DNA of 64,000 nt from Sphagnum magellanicum (GCA_021904315.1 CM038917.1:19390041-19454040); one strand, 5' to 3'. Positions 36,341-47,949 are shown, numbered from the stretch's first letter. Made by a program: numbers and translations. Notes: generated by a model from the sequence alone, not told the origin.

Positions 36341-36627
36341 GCAGCAGCAAGTTTTGAGATGAATGGTTTTGTGGTACCAGTCAAGCCTTGCAAGATCGCT
36401 TGCTTGGAGCCTTTGCCAGTGACAGTCACCCACAAGTCTATCCATGTGAGCCTGGCAGAGAAGTCATGCGGACTGGGGACTGCAATGCTGGTGCTTTCGG
36501 CTCTAGCTTTCCACAAAGACTCACTCAGTGGAGACAAGCCTCCTACTGGTGGTCTTCCTGCTGCATATAATGCTGCAGCTGCTCCTCCTCTTCCTCCTGC
36601 CTGATGCACACCATTTGGAGCCGCCAT
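31131..36627 (-). CDS. Half-size ABC transporter, ABCG11/WBC11-like
   Basis: Plasma-membrane half-transporter. In flowering plants ABCG11 dimerises with itself or other half-ABCGs and exports cutin, wax and suberin precursors. Twelve coding exons on the minus strand: 36378-36627, 36036-36116, 35646-35728, 35115-35404, 34605-34776, 34317-34439, 33681-33815, 33153-33347, 32473-32559, 31999-32271, 31653-31760 and 31131-31508. They join in phase to 2175 nt (724 residues), the usual family length. The nucleotide-binding domain comes first: Walker [10 protein letters not shown] at about 96-104, Q-loop Q143, signature LSGGE 203-207, Walker B LLFLDE 223-228, H-loop H260. Then come the ABCG linker ([14 protein letters not shown]) and a six-helix membrane domain ([51 protein letters not shown]). 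All motif residues are intact, so it is probably functional. The start of exon 7 (33815) is the least certain: the acceptor CCAAAAG was chosen on phase. The tail is basic and Ser/Pro-rich. Substrate is inferred from family only. Confidence 0.92.
34922..34990 (-). repeat. Duplicated exon-4 end and splice donor inside ABCG intron 4
   Basis: This intronic block is a diverged copy (roughly 80% by eye) of 35081-35149, which contains the last ~25 coding bases of exon 4 (DEPTSGLD region), its GT donor and about 35 intron bases. The copy keeps GATGAACCCACC and ATTAGACAGGTCAGTAGG, so a decoy donor remains 159 bp inside the intron. It arose by tandem duplication. Splicing to it would add intron sequence and disrupt the D-loop region. 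Confidence 0.7.
36211..36298 (-). other. Perfect 21-bp inverted repeat (hairpin) in ABCG intron 1
   Basis: Bases 36211-36231 are the exact reverse complement of 36278-36298, with a 46-base loop. The core palindrome words are CATGCATCAGCTTCTTG and its complement. It lies in intron 1 (36117-36377) on the transcribed strand, so the pre-mRNA could fold it. The outer flanks can pair further with mismatches through the neighbouring GACA repeat and TGTCTG. The arm length equals a plant microRNA, but no family is recognised. Confidence 0.8.
36304..36341. repeat. (GACA)n microsatellite in ABCG intron 1
   Basis: About nine consecutive GACA units adjoin the right arm of the intronic hairpin. On the transcribed strand this reads (TGTC)n. 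Length is probably variable between individuals. Confidence 0.9.
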
Positions 36628-37747
36628 AGTGCTTGCTCGGTAGCTATCTCTCTGTCTCTCTCACTCACTCAGTTCTTGGGCCCCGATCGATCCAACAACG
36701 CCGCCGCCGCTCTTCCTTGCCACAGCAGTCGGGAGCAAGAAGAGACTGAAGACTTGGGTCTGGCTCAAGACAGAACAAGAACGTGGATGCACCTGCAGCA
36801 GAAGAGGATGTACAACAAAAATATTACGGTGCATCTTCTGATCACAGCAAGCAGATCACCGCAAACAGCCACCCATGATCTCACAAGCTGCTCCTGACGC
36901 TCATGAACACGTCGTTGAGGGCTAGCTTCATCACTACTACTACTACTACTCCATGAGCTTCTTCTTCGGTGGTGGGTGGTTTCGAACTTTCTTTCTTCCT
37001 CTCTTGTTCGTCTTTGGAGTTTGAGTAATGCTGCAGCAGCAGCAGCGGATCATCAAAAACTGCCCCCAATACTCTCCTTCCTTCCTGCACACACCTGATG
37101 AGCCTTTGATCTGAGACTCCAGGACAAGCAAAGCAAAGCAAGATAGCAACTGCCGCACCTTTTTCAAACTACAACAACATATTGTTTTCTCTTTCGCATG
37201 TCATGATCTCCCAAGTCCTGCAGTTTTTTGAACATACAATACCCACGATCTTTGCAACCATATCTGAAGCTTATCTGTTTCTTGCTGCATTGCCTGGAAA
37301 AAAGGGGGAAAAAAAAAACTGAGCTGCAGTCTATCTATTTATCTATCTATCTAACTCCTTTCCTAAGTTTCTTGCTCTTCTTCCAAAGCTGCTTACACTA
37401 CCATGGTCCCATGCATACATACAAATGAAAACATAAAAAAAAACTGCAGCTCATTCAGCAGCATGCAGACGTCGACAAGATCTCTCATTCATTCAGCTGC
37501 ATGCAGACGCATAAATCGAACTGATACAAAAAGGAGTAGTAGGTTGGGTACCTGCTGTTGCTGTGGTGGGGAGGGTGTCTCGATATCTGGCTTACTAGAG
37601 GCGGTGGCAGCAGCAGCTTCAGGAAACAACCCAGGAGCTGTAGAGAAGAAGAAGCAGACGCAGCACCAACTGCTACTGGTTCAAGAACTGCTACGAAAGT
37701 GGGTAACTAAGGGGAATGTGTTGGAGAGGGAGTGGGGGGATGGATTG

Positions 37748-37784
<37 letters not shown>

Positions 37785-37800
37785 CGATGGCAGAGAGGAG
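36628..37800 (-). promoter_or_regulatory. ABCG 5' leader and core promoter region
   Basis: Upstream of the start codon at 36627 the minus strand is GC-richer and rich in CTTC, CTG and CAG words, like a plant 5' UTR. A consensus donor (CAGCAG|GTACCC, exon end 37552) and an acceptor (CTGCAG ending near 36794) could bound a 5'-UTR intron of about 760 bp. Farther up, 37751-37781 is a pure (GA)n run on the + strand, that is (CT)n on the gene strand, resembling the pyrimidine patch of plant core promoters. No convincing TATA box was found. Transcription start is inferred, not seen. Confidence 0.45.
37751..37781. repeat. (GA)n / (CT)n microsatellite at the ABCG promoter
   Basis: An uninterrupted GA dinucleotide run of about 31 bases, followed by purine-rich GGAGGGAGG words to about 37820. 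Similar runs bind GAGA-type factors (BBR/BPC) in plants. Binding here is inference. Confidence 0.85.
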
Positions 37801-37950
37801 GGAGGGAGGAGGGAGGGAGAGGATGCTGGTGCAGTGCAGTGCAGTTGGGGGGTGCCATTACGAGCGCCACCTACCACACAAGGGAAACAGACAAGGCTGC
37901 CGTTAATGCTCTCATTAATACCACTAGTGCTTGCCTTCACGCTGCCCGGA

Positions 37951-38946
37951 CCTACCTACCTGCTCCCTACCTACCTACCTACCTACCTACCTACCTCACT
38001 CTTCAATTTTATCATTCTTTCCTTCCCCCGCCTAGGTAGGTAGGTCGGTCGGCTCCTATTAGGTACGTAGGCACCAATAAGGTAGGTAGGTAGGTACCAA
38101 TGAGGTAGGTAAGTAGGTACCAATCAGGTAGGTAGGTAGGTACCAATGAGGTAGGTAAGTGGTTCCAATGAGGTAGGAAAGTAGGTACCAATGAGTAGGT
38201 AGGTAGGTACCAATGAGGTAGGTAAGTAGGTACCAATGAGTAGGTAGGTAGGTACCAATGAGGTAGGTAAGTAGGTACCAATCAGGTAGGTAGGTAGGTA
38301 CCAATGAGGTAGGTAAGTGGTTCCAATGAGGTAGGAAAGTAGGTACCAATGAGTAGGTAGGTAGGTACCAATGAGGTAGGTAAGTAGGTACCAATGAGTA
38401 GGTAGGTAGGTACCAATGAGGTAGGTAAGTAGGTACCAATTAGGTAGGTAGGTACTTACCAATAAGGTAGATAGGTAGGTATGTACTGATCAGGTAGCTA
38501 GGTAGCTAGGTACTCATTAGGCTGGTAAGTAATTACTCATCAGGTAGCTAGGTAGGTACTCATCAGGTAGCTAGGTAGCTAGGTACTCATTAGGCTGGTA
38601 GGTAAGTACTCATTACGTAAGTAGGTAGGTACTCATTAGGCTGGTAGGTAAGTACTGATCAGGTAGGTAGGTAGATAACCATCAGGTAGGTAGTTAGATA
38701 GGTATGTACTCCTTAAGAAGATGAGTAGGTAAGTAGGTATTAAATTAGGCAGATAGGTAAGTAGGTACTCATCAGGAAGGTAGGTTGGTAGGTACTCATT
38801 AGGCTGGAAGGTAAGTACTGATCAGGCTGGTAGGTAAGTACTGATCAGGTAAGTAGGTAGGTACCCATCAGGTAAGTAGGTACTCTTCAGGAAGGCAGGT
38901 AGGTAGGTACTCATCAGTCAGGTAGGTAGGTAGGTAGGTAGGTCCA
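37951..38946. repeat. CCTA/TAGG minisatellite with orientation switch and 158-bp higher-order unit
   Basis: 37951-37996 is (CCTA)n. After 34 bases of ordinary sequence, the array continues as (TAGG)n from 38031, so the two parts are inverted. From 38040 to 38460, units of 20-22 bp pair GGTAGGTAGGTACCAAT with GAGGTAGGTAAGTAGGTACC. The variant word GGTTCCAATGAGGTAGGAAAG recurs exactly 158 bp apart (38161 and 38319), defining a higher-order repeat. 38460-38946 is a more diverged part built on GGTAGGTACTCATCAGGTAGC. The long ORFs across it (Thr-Tyr-Leu-Pro repeats) are artefacts of an unbroken 3n period. Confidence 0.9.
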
Positions 38947-41900
38947 GTGTTTTTTTAATGGAAGATGTGGATACAATGACAATTGTCATTAGGAAGATTT
39001 AGCCAAATATGGCTATAAACCACCAAATATGAAGTACAAAGTATTTAATTAACTATTCGATATTTCTGGCTATACTCAATCAAAGCCAAATGCAGGACCC
39101 TCACTTTTTTTCTTTTTTTTTTTTCTCTTTTTTGGCAATTGAAGTCTTCCAAAATAATTTCTTCTTCTTCTTCTTTTTTATCCCATTTTTTGGTAACAAA
39201 GGGTAGGTTTTGGAACATCTTGCAATTGTGTTATGTTTTTGGGTCAATTTTGTGATAGCCAAAATGACAATCATCTAAAGGGAGTTGGTTCTAATCCACA
39301 TAAGAAAAATTAATAAATAAAATTATATGTTTGTATCTTTCTATATTCTTCTTGGCTACTTACTTCTTGTTGGCAAGGTTTTTTTTTTTTTTTGTAATTT
39401 TTAAAAATATTTTTTTGTGATGTAACCACGTTGGCGATTGTCGAAAAGAGGAATTAGCCAATTTGGCTACATGTCAAACAGGAAAGTAGACAAACTTTGA
39501 AATCTTTCTATATTTTGCCAACTTCCTCGAACCTATTGCCTAAAATATGGTGAATTTTTTATTAAATCCTCAAAATCTGGCAATTTTGGCTCTTTTTTTT
39601 TTCACAAAAATCTGTTGTATGAATGATTTTTTTTTATTGGTTGCCAAAAGAAACCCACTACTTACTATTGGAACCAATTACAATATTAGAGTGATTTGGG
39701 AAAATAAAAATTCCTGGAAATAAAAAAAACCATTGAAGGACCATTTTTTCATTAAAAATCTTTTAATTCTATAGGTTAATATATTTAGTGAAAATTTGTC
39801 CCCAATAATTCCAATTGGCATGGTTGCATCAAATAACTACTAAGACAAATTCTACCTAATACACAAAAATGAACTAGTGACAATGAAGATGTAAGTGTGG
39901 CCTTTGTGAATCCAAATGTATTTTGTTTGGTATTTTTTTTCCAAATTATATAAAATCCAAATTATATTTTGTAAAATATAATTATTTTTGTAAAACCTAA
40001 TTTTATTATTTTTCCAAATTATATAAAATCCAAATTATATTTTGTTTGGTATTTTTTTCCTTTTACAACTATGTTGCCAAATCTTGATGTTTGGCGTAAC
40101 AATTTTCAAGAAATTTTTTAAAAGGAGATCTTGACTAGGCTTTTCTTTTTCAAAATTTTGACACCAAAAATTTGGAAATTTTCCTCAAAAGACTAGTAAT
40201 ATTAGCCTAATTTTCATCAATAAAAATTTAAAATTCCAAAAATGTACAAAAAATTTGGTCCAAAAATTACCAATTTTTTGGCTTTAAAAAACTCATTGCT
40301 CTTGACCCATCGTCACAAGTTGACCCTTTACCTTGGGCTTGGGTGAACCAACACCTACACTAGTTCGATCGCCAAAAGTCAAAACCTAAAAATTTCATAG
40401 CCACATAGCAAGGTCATTCATGTTGAAATGAATAATTTTTTAAAAAATATATTAAGGTTTGCTCCACCAAAAATTTTTTTTTTTTTTTTTGAAATTTTAA
40501 AAAAATTCTGAAATTGCTAAATTTCCATGTTTGGTTTTGAGTGTGCAACAAGAATTTTAGAAGAATGATTAAATATTTATATTTCATATCTTGCCTGTAT
40601 CCAAATTTAGTTAAATTTTCCTAGAGTTGATCATCATTTTTTCCCATCTTCTTATGGGTGATAGCCATTTTTGTTGCACAATTCATTTCTTTAAAAAAAC
40701 TTTGGTCATGTGGGGTGTGAAACTTGGACATTGTTGAAAATGGAAGTCACATCCATTTTCAAAGAATTTGAGCAACAAAGGTATTAAAAAAAAGGTGAAA
40801 AAAGCCCCCAAAAAAACGAAGAAATGAGCAACATCCAACCTTAGCTTACACTTTGGTTTTTCAAACCATGAGCTTTCCTTTAAGCTCTTCTTTTGGTTTG
40901 GACCAAAAAAATTGGTTTTCCTTCTAAAATGATGCCATGTAAGCTAAATTACAATTTGATTTGTCTTCGTTTTGGACATTTGTTTGAAGGCCTTTGGACC
41001 AATTTAAAGCTCTTGATCGATAAGAATGTTCAATTTCATTGGACCTTGTTCCTTGGACTCTTGTCTAAAGTGGCTTTCACTCTCCGAAAGAAACAACATA
41101 ATATCCTTATTGGATATGCTCTTGTCACAACAAGAAGGGGTTCACAAACTTGATGTTCCCCTTGTGATTTGCCCCTCTTAGATGGATCTTTTGTCTTCTT
41201 GGACATGGGTCCTTCCATTTTGTTCCTTGTAGGTATTTTCCCCCTTTTTTGGGTGCTTTGGTTTATTTATGATTGGCAGGGTTTCATCACATAATAAGAC
41301 AAACAAAGTCTATTCAGAACAGATAATTTTAAGTTCTAAACCTTCAAAGTACTAGGGTTAAACCCTAAACCCTACATTCTACCACTCTTGGGCCATTCGG
41401 TTCTCTCTTTTGCAAAGAGAGGACCAACTGACCCACAAGGGTGAGAGGCATATATATATATATATATGTACACCTTTTGACTCATGGTTCTCAGAAAATC
41501 AAAGAACCGGATTTGACCTGGAATCATGGTTCTCAATAAACCAAAAGAACCAGTCCAAAAACCTACCATGAAACCGTCAGTTCTTTGATAAACCCTAACC
41601 CAGGACCAGAGGTTCCTTGATGTTGAAGATTTTCATAACCCTAGAACTTCATGTGAAAGGGTGTGTTCTATTTTCACACTAAGCTTTATGAAAAACATGA
41701 AGGTCCCGTTCTAAAGGTTGCACCAACTTTTATTGAAGGTTCCATCAAATTTTAGGTCGTGTAATGCACTCTCCCTCATGTCTTACCCAACATTTTCTTT
41801 ATGTTTTGCAAATGGAAAGCCTCCAAAATGTCTAACAAAATTCGGGTCCCAAGTCCTTCTTTGATCATCAAGTTCATTCAAACATTATTTCATGAGATGT

Positions 41901-43007
41901 TGTAGGGTAGATAGGTTGGTCATCAAACATTTTGTAGCTCAAAGAATTGGGGTTTGATGACCATGCATTTGATTGATGGCCTTGGTGTTCCAAGGCTTTT
42001 TGATAAGGCACTAGTCTAGCCATTAGCCCCCTTTTGTAAACATCAAATTGAGGAAAAAATTGAGGCTTCCCAAAGTGAGTGGGGTCTTTAAAAGGAAAAA
42101 AAAAAAATTGGCCAAAAACACACCCCCAACCATGCAAGAATGCAATAAATGCTTCATGACCCATCTTTGTACACCCTATATATATACAAACCCTTCCTCT
42201 CACCATCCAAACCATACTTGAAATATATATATATATATATATAATTATTATTTTTTATTTTATTTTTTTATTACCGATCACCTTTGTATTAAGGCCAAAA
42301 CTAAGCTAAGGGGTTGCCCAAAATTCAAAAATTAAAAGAATTGTTAGGCAATAGATGAAATTGACAAGAGAAAAATTTAAAGAAAATCAAAATCATTTAC
42401 TTGAAATAAGTAACCGAATATACCTATTACCAAACACAACTTTGTGAACACCGATCACATGTCTCCTCATAAATTTTCCTCACTTACCCATTTCTGAACA
42501 TCATATTACACATGACCCTAAAACCCCATCACAATCTCCAAACACACAAAAAATCAACTACCGAATAGGCAATTTGATAATAGGTTTGCCTTGTACTAGA
42601 AGGTTGTTCAATTACCCTAGTGCTTTACTCGCTTACCGGCTTTACATACTCTAGCACATTGGCAACTTTGACACATATTTGTCAAATAATTAATTAAATT
42701 TGAAACTTTCATTTTGGCAAATAAAATATTCTTCAAAATTCAATATTTTTTTCTTTAAAAAAATTTAATTCTTTGAAAAAATAATTTAAGAAATTTCAAC
42801 ATTTCTGAAAATAATATAATTAGTGTCGAAGGTATCAATCTTATATGGTATGGTAGTAACCACTTACATTTGCAAGCTACTTAAGTACGATAAGCACCCA
42901 CTCACATATGTAATCACTTTAGATAGTGTGATAGTGTGAGGGTTTATAGGACGGGTTACCAAGGTGGATGGTCTATCCACAGGTTTTCAGCAGGTCAATG
43001 GGTGGTG
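38947..43007. other. AT-rich intergenic DNA, no gene
   Basis: No gene was recognised. It includes one copy (39400-39660) of a dispersed inverted repeat family, (AT)n runs at 41450-41468 and 42222-42242, CCCTAAA units near 41358, and a local GGTTCT/AGAACC-rich duplication at 41480-41560. ORFs of 60-110 codons have no recognisable similarity. Confidence 0.55.
39400..39660 (+). repeat. Dispersed repeat, copy 1 (inverted relative to 43.6 kb)
   Basis: Shares ordered words with the reverse complement of 43570-43830: TTTGTGATGTA, AAAAGAGGAATTAGCCAA(A)TTTGGCTA, CTATATTTTGCCAA, AATATGGTGAATT, TTTTTTTCACAAAA and TTGGTTGCCAA. Identity is moderate with indels. An unclassified transposon is likely. The core AGCCAAATTTGGCT is palindromic. 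Confidence 0.6.
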
Positions 43008-43119
43008 GGTTTAGGGTTTATGAGATTTAGGGTTTTTTTTAAGGAACCCTAAACCCATATTGTGGGAATATGGGTTTAGGTTTCCTTAAAAAACCCTAAA
43101 TCTCATAAACCCTAAATCC
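43008..43119. repeat. Near-perfect telomere-motif palindrome
   Basis: The arms 43008-43061 and 43067-43119 are reverse complements apart from two substitutions and a poly-A length difference (8 vs 6), with a 5-base loop (GTGGG). Each arm carries GGGTTTAGGG, TTTAGGGTTT and AATATGGGTTTAGG, in opposite orientation on either side. It would extrude a hairpin of about 53 bp. Confidence 0.85.
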
Positions 43120-43569
43120 ATACATGACAATTCAAAAATTAACAATCACCTCCAATTGTGTTACAAAATGGACCAATAATGCATGGTTGCATTAACCCTC
43201 AAGTTTTGGCTGAAGTTTCACCCCTGTTTGTTTGTTTGTTGGTTGGTTGGTTGCCCTGGTTTCATACCTTGAAAATTGCTTTGCCACCCATGCCCTAAAC
43301 CCTAAACCCTAATTTAGATTTGTAATTGAAGACCGATCATTGCAAAGTTGTAAAAAGCAAAAGCATTTTTTTCACAAGTCTTATGCGAATCTTCAACCTG
43401 ACAAAAGTTCTAGTTGGCTTTACAGATACAAGCTGGACAGACATTTGCAGAGTATGAGGGTAAGGAAAATTACTCATGACTAGAAGAAGAACATGAGTGG
43501 AAGAACTGGGGGCCTTCAAAATTTTAACACCCTTTGCAAAGAGATTAGACAATTGGGTTTTAAATTTTG

Positions 43570-43830
43570 GATTAAATTTGGCCACTTGGCAACCAAAAAA
43601 AAAAACCCTTTCAAATATGCAAAGAAATTTTGTGAAAAAAAAAAAAATGCCAAAGTCATCAAGGATTTTTTATTTTATTTTCTGAATTCACCATATTCAG
43701 ACAATAAGTTCCAGCAAATTGGCAAAATATAGCTGGATTCTTAAATTATTTTACTTCGCTCTCTGACCTATAGCCAAATTTGGCTAATTCCTCTTTTGGA
43801 TGATCACAAGTGTGCCTACATCACAAAATG
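43570..43830 (-). repeat. Dispersed repeat, copy 2 (inverted relative to 39.4 kb)
   Basis: The reverse complement of this stretch follows 39400-39660 in word order, including the AATTAGCCAAATTTGGCTA palindrome at 43768-43786 and the CACAAAA/TTGGTTGCCAA end. Together with copy 1 it makes a ~4 kb-spaced inverted pair. Confidence 0.6.
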
Positions 43831-44665
43831 TATAAAATAGAAATAATAAATAAATAAATTATTTAAATAACCTTGGGATGGACTTATGTGTCAAATTGCA
43901 CATTTTTGCAAAACTAACAATCATTTAAATTAATCATCCTTGCCAAACCTAATTAGTCGTGGTTGGCAAAACTAGGTAGAAGGAATTTATCAACAGCTAA
44001 AGCACTTCTGAAGTTTGGATCATCTTTGAAGAGCCATGCCCAAGGGAATTTTTTACTAGTTTGCCCTTGCTACCATCTTCTTGAGTCCTCCAATAACCCC
44101 ACTAAATGCAATAAGCTAGATATGGCTTTTCTTGGAATTTTGAATGGGTATTGACATCAGAAATAATATATGTATAATTTTATTTTTTATGTGTTTGGTT
44201 GTGTGAGGTTTTTCAAAAAGGTCTGAAAAGATTTTGATATATACAAAGGCTCTCCTTTTTTTGGTGAAAAAAATAGCCCTAATTTTCCAGATAAAGAAAA
44301 AATAAAATTTATTCACTATATTTATAATGAGGTTCCAGCATGTAGACAAAATATACACAAAAGGATTCTGACTAAAGATTTCAAGAGGAGATAAAGTGGG
44401 TGTAGAAAAAATTTATGCTCTGACTAGCCTGGGTGAAGGATGAAGGGCATACCTAGCGAAATTTCAACTGTAGAAGGGCAGGGAGGGAAAATACCCATGA
44501 CTAAAAAAAAAACTCTATGGAACTGTCCCTTCCAAATTTTAACACTCTTGCAATCCCTTCCAAATTTTTAACACTCTTTTTGCCAGACATCAAACTTTGA
44601 CATCAAGTAGCACAATTTGTGAAACAAAGAACAATCATTTAAAATTGGTTGTCCTCGCCAAACCT

Positions 44666-44841
44666 AAATAATAGGTCAAGTGGGTTGTGGTTAGCAAAGG
44701 TAGGTACTAGGTACATGCAACTAAATAACAACCAATTTCTAATTGCCAACCCTAAATAATAGGTCAAATGGGTTTTGGTTAGCAAAGGTAGGTACTAGGT
44801 ACATGCAACTAAACAACAACTTAGTTCTAAGTGCCAATCCC
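44666..44841. repeat. 88-bp tandem duplication
   Basis: The block starting AAATAATAGGTCAA at 44666 recurs from 44754 with few changes. Both copies hold GGTTAGCAAAGGTAGGTACT and AGGTACATGCAACTAAA. A local, fairly recent duplication. Confidence 0.85.
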
Positions 44842-46849
44842 AAATAGATAGGCTTCAGCATTTCATACTGAGATTTGGACCTATTAGCTCTTTTTTTCCG
44901 AACTTTCCAAACCCCCTTTAAAAAGCTTGAATGGAAGTACATTGAACACCAGTCTGGCCCTCCCCAAATTCAGGGCCCAGTCCGATAGAGGATGGGGACC
45001 CTAAACCCTAGACCCACTAAACCCTAAACCCACCTTAGCTCACCCCACCCATCTCTACTTCAACAGGCATAGTGATTATAGGCTAGGCATCTTATGACTC
45101 CCTAAGGCAAATCCTTCCCCTATACATAATGTCAATGCTCCAAAGTAACTCACAATTTATTTGGAAATAAGGTTGCACTAAATCTTACTCAACCCCTTAT
45201 TAGAAAAGCATTGATTATATGATGACAAATTTGTGTGGTAAGTAGTAAAGAAGGTGACATTTCACTTGTTGAACTATTCCTCTTTGCATCCAGTGCTTTC
45301 TTTAACAAACCTTCCAACTAGTGCCATGTCCTTGAATGCTTTCAAAATACATACATACATACTTACTTACTTACTTACTTATTGTACTCCATTTGTACAG
45401 CAATGTAATATCCCTCCCTCTAACAACAAACAATATTAGAATGGGCAGTTGCAACTTACTTCTTTAGGTGAATGCTCCAAAGGTACTAACATCTGTTTTT
45501 GGATGTCACCTCCATATAGGATGTAAACACTGATTATGGAGACTAAATTGCAATGTGATCACTAGGGTGGAACAGCCCTCTAGGAGCCCTCTAGCTCACA
45601 AGGTGTTGTTCATCCAGTCTTGATGTTCCAATAGAAATTGTGCCCCATCATCTTTGGGCACACCTCGTGCCATTTGATTCGTTTAATTTGGTAAAGAAAC
45701 AAAGAATATATGCCCATCCAAAGTTGCTCAACCCACCCAAAGTTGTCCGTCTCTTTTAGTTGGAACTTTTTTCAAGCAAACACATGGACCACTTTTGAGT
45801 AAACATTTAGAACCCCATGCATGAACAATGCGCATTTGACATTGGGTAAGATCTGACCCTTAATCAAAATGGATGTATGTAAAAAGTAAATTACTTTATG
45901 TCCAAAATCGTTCATCATACATCAACAGGTGAGATCAAAAAATGACAAAAGGCTATAGATCTATGATTATGGGGTAGCAAGCTAAACCTAAAATCTCAAA
46001 TGGTTGGAGGTGGCACCATTGCTAAACTCATGGGTTTTGCCTTGGTGCTCCTACCTTGGCCCAACAACAACATTTTCATCTTCATCATGCCTTTGTAATG
46101 TCAAACATCTAGCTCTAAGAGTTGTGTGCTTGTGTCCAACGTTGTTGGGTTGCAAGAGAAGAAAGATTGTAGGTTGTCATTGTTTTCATGGTCATCATTT
46201 TCAAGGACTTTTCATCCCTTCCCTTTGTTCTTGCAAGAAATAACCAGATGAATTGAGATTTTTTATTATTTGTTTGCACATATTTTCGCACTTGGCCTAA
46301 GCTTAAAGATCGTTTTTTTTATGTTACCTCTCAAAACCCAATATTCTAATGGTTTTCATCCTCATCCTCTTCTTATGTCTTCTTCATCCAAGTTGCTTTG
46401 ATGATTTTCATGCTCATCCTTTTTTTTGGGTGTATTCTCACTCTCATCTTTTCTTATGGCCTTCATCGTCATCCTTTATTTGTGTATTTTGATTCAGGCT
46501 ACTTTGAGGGTATTTGTCCCTGTCCCTTTCTCTTATGTTTGCATGACATCCACTTTACTCTAGTGATCTTTGTATTTAATGGAATATTAAAGTACCCATT
46601 GATTGTTTACATTTCGAAATATTGTTTCCTTTTTTTTTTGGTTGAATCCCATCTCAATATAATTATGGGGAACATCACCCTATCTTTAAGCCCTAGTTTG
46701 ATATTCTAAATTCTATTTCATCTCCTATTTGAATTTTTGCCTAAGGTGGGCAAAATTAAATATGGTTTGACGAAACTAGGTCTCAATTCAAAAGATTTGG
46801 AGGATCTTATTTTGACATGGGTTAGTATAATGAAGAATATGAGTAGTAG

Positions 46850-47400
46850 TCGAGGCAAAGGTAAGGAAAATGAAAATTGTAGTTCAAGAGACTAAAAGGG
46901 TGGAGGTTTACTATGAACAGATTTAGAAGTTGGCTAAATGGTTTACAAGTACCAACCACATACAATTTTCTAACTATTATGTTTAAAGCCGTTTTGCAAT
47001 CACATTTCATACTTGCAACTACAGGGATGAAGTAGTCCACATTACAACAGCATAAGGAGGTGCTAATGTTGTGTGAAGAAGGTATGATTACAGTAGAAGC
47101 AATGAGTGCATTCTTAGTACCACAGAATATCAAATAAGCAATACCAGCAAAAACACAAAGTAATACACGGAAGACTAACAAACATTGCATAAATTATGGG
47201 GTGAGAGATCACAATGTGAAGACATGTAGAAAGAAAAAAAAATAGACCACAGTGGCAACCATAGAAGCGGCATAACCAAGTCAAAAAACACATAAGACAT
47301 CTTCATATGCATGTCACATCTGTGATTTGAATGGACATAAAATGACATTGTCCAAAGTTTGTTGAAATGCAAAAAATGTTTCATGGGAAATTTGTGACAA
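46850..47400 (+). pseudogene. Ty3/gypsy Gag C-terminus with two damaged zinc knuckles
   Basis: The Gag-like stretch (KEVLMLCEEGMITVEAMSAFLVPQNIK by parts) leads to C-x2-[Y]-x4-H-x4-C at 47187-47227, where a Tyr replaces the second Cys. A basic run follows, then a second knuckle, C-x2-C-x4-H, from 47312 in another frame, with Ser where the last Cys is expected. Stops and frame changes show decay. The paired knuckles place this just upstream of the protease at 48 kb, as in a gypsy Gag-Pol. The Gag start was not found. Confidence 0.55.
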
Positions 47401-47949
47401 TAGCATAAGTTCAACCTATTGCTAAGACACAAACAGTCATTACGGATGTGAATGTGGTGGATGTTAATGTTACCACAAGGAATAAAGTAACTAAATAACA
47501 AGTGTTCAAGGATAGAAAGCCAAGAAAAGCAAAAAGTGTTGTTGACTAGGAGAAAAAAGAACAGTTGAAACAGTCTATGGTGGACACAATTCAATAGATT
47601 CAAAAAACATAAACCCAGATCAAAGGGCCATTCACATCCATGGAGGGATGGAACACAACCTGGCCGAATATGCCAAATACTACTCTTGTGGATGCATAGA
47701 AATCTTAAGAAGTGGTGAATCCAGAAGGGTAACTAATCATAATAAAAGAGATTTTTCTAGACATTGGTAAGCAAATGTTATAAACAAGTTATACTTTGAA
47801 CTTAAGATAGTTGCTTAAAATAACTCCTGAGTTAAAAAGATATATTTGGTAGAAATTTAAACCAGAAAAAACTCAGAATGTAAATAAAACAAGTGGGTTC
47901 TTTAGTACCAAAAGTAAGGATAGATGTTGTAATAATAAATAATCATATG

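Larger units (their letters stand above)
43120..46830. other. AT-rich intergenic DNA, no gene
   Basis: No gene was recognised. It holds CCCTAAA units near 43290 and 45000, the second dispersed-repeat copy (43570-43830), a small TTCCAAATTTT(T)AACACTCTT duplication at 44530-44580, the 88-bp duplication at 44.7 kb, and (ACTT)n/(ATAC)n runs near 45340-45380. ORFs at 46004 and 46398 are phenylalanine-rich and unassigned. Confidence 0.5.

Noticed and set aside
37403..37940. ORFs rich in Arg-Glu or Ser-Leu repeats around the GA run
   Set aside because: They are produced by the (GA)n microsatellite and lie in the inferred ABCG promoter or leader.
38012..38462. ORFs of 89-126 codons encoding Thr-Tyr-Leu-Pro repeats (minus strand)
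   Set aside because: They are translations of the TAGG minisatellite, present in several overlapping frames. No start context, no conservation, and composition dictated by the repeat.
46004..46709. Phe/Leu-rich plus-strand ORFs as possible membrane proteins
   Set aside because: Hydrophobic composition follows from T-rich DNA (CATCTTCATCC-type repeats). No family resemblance.
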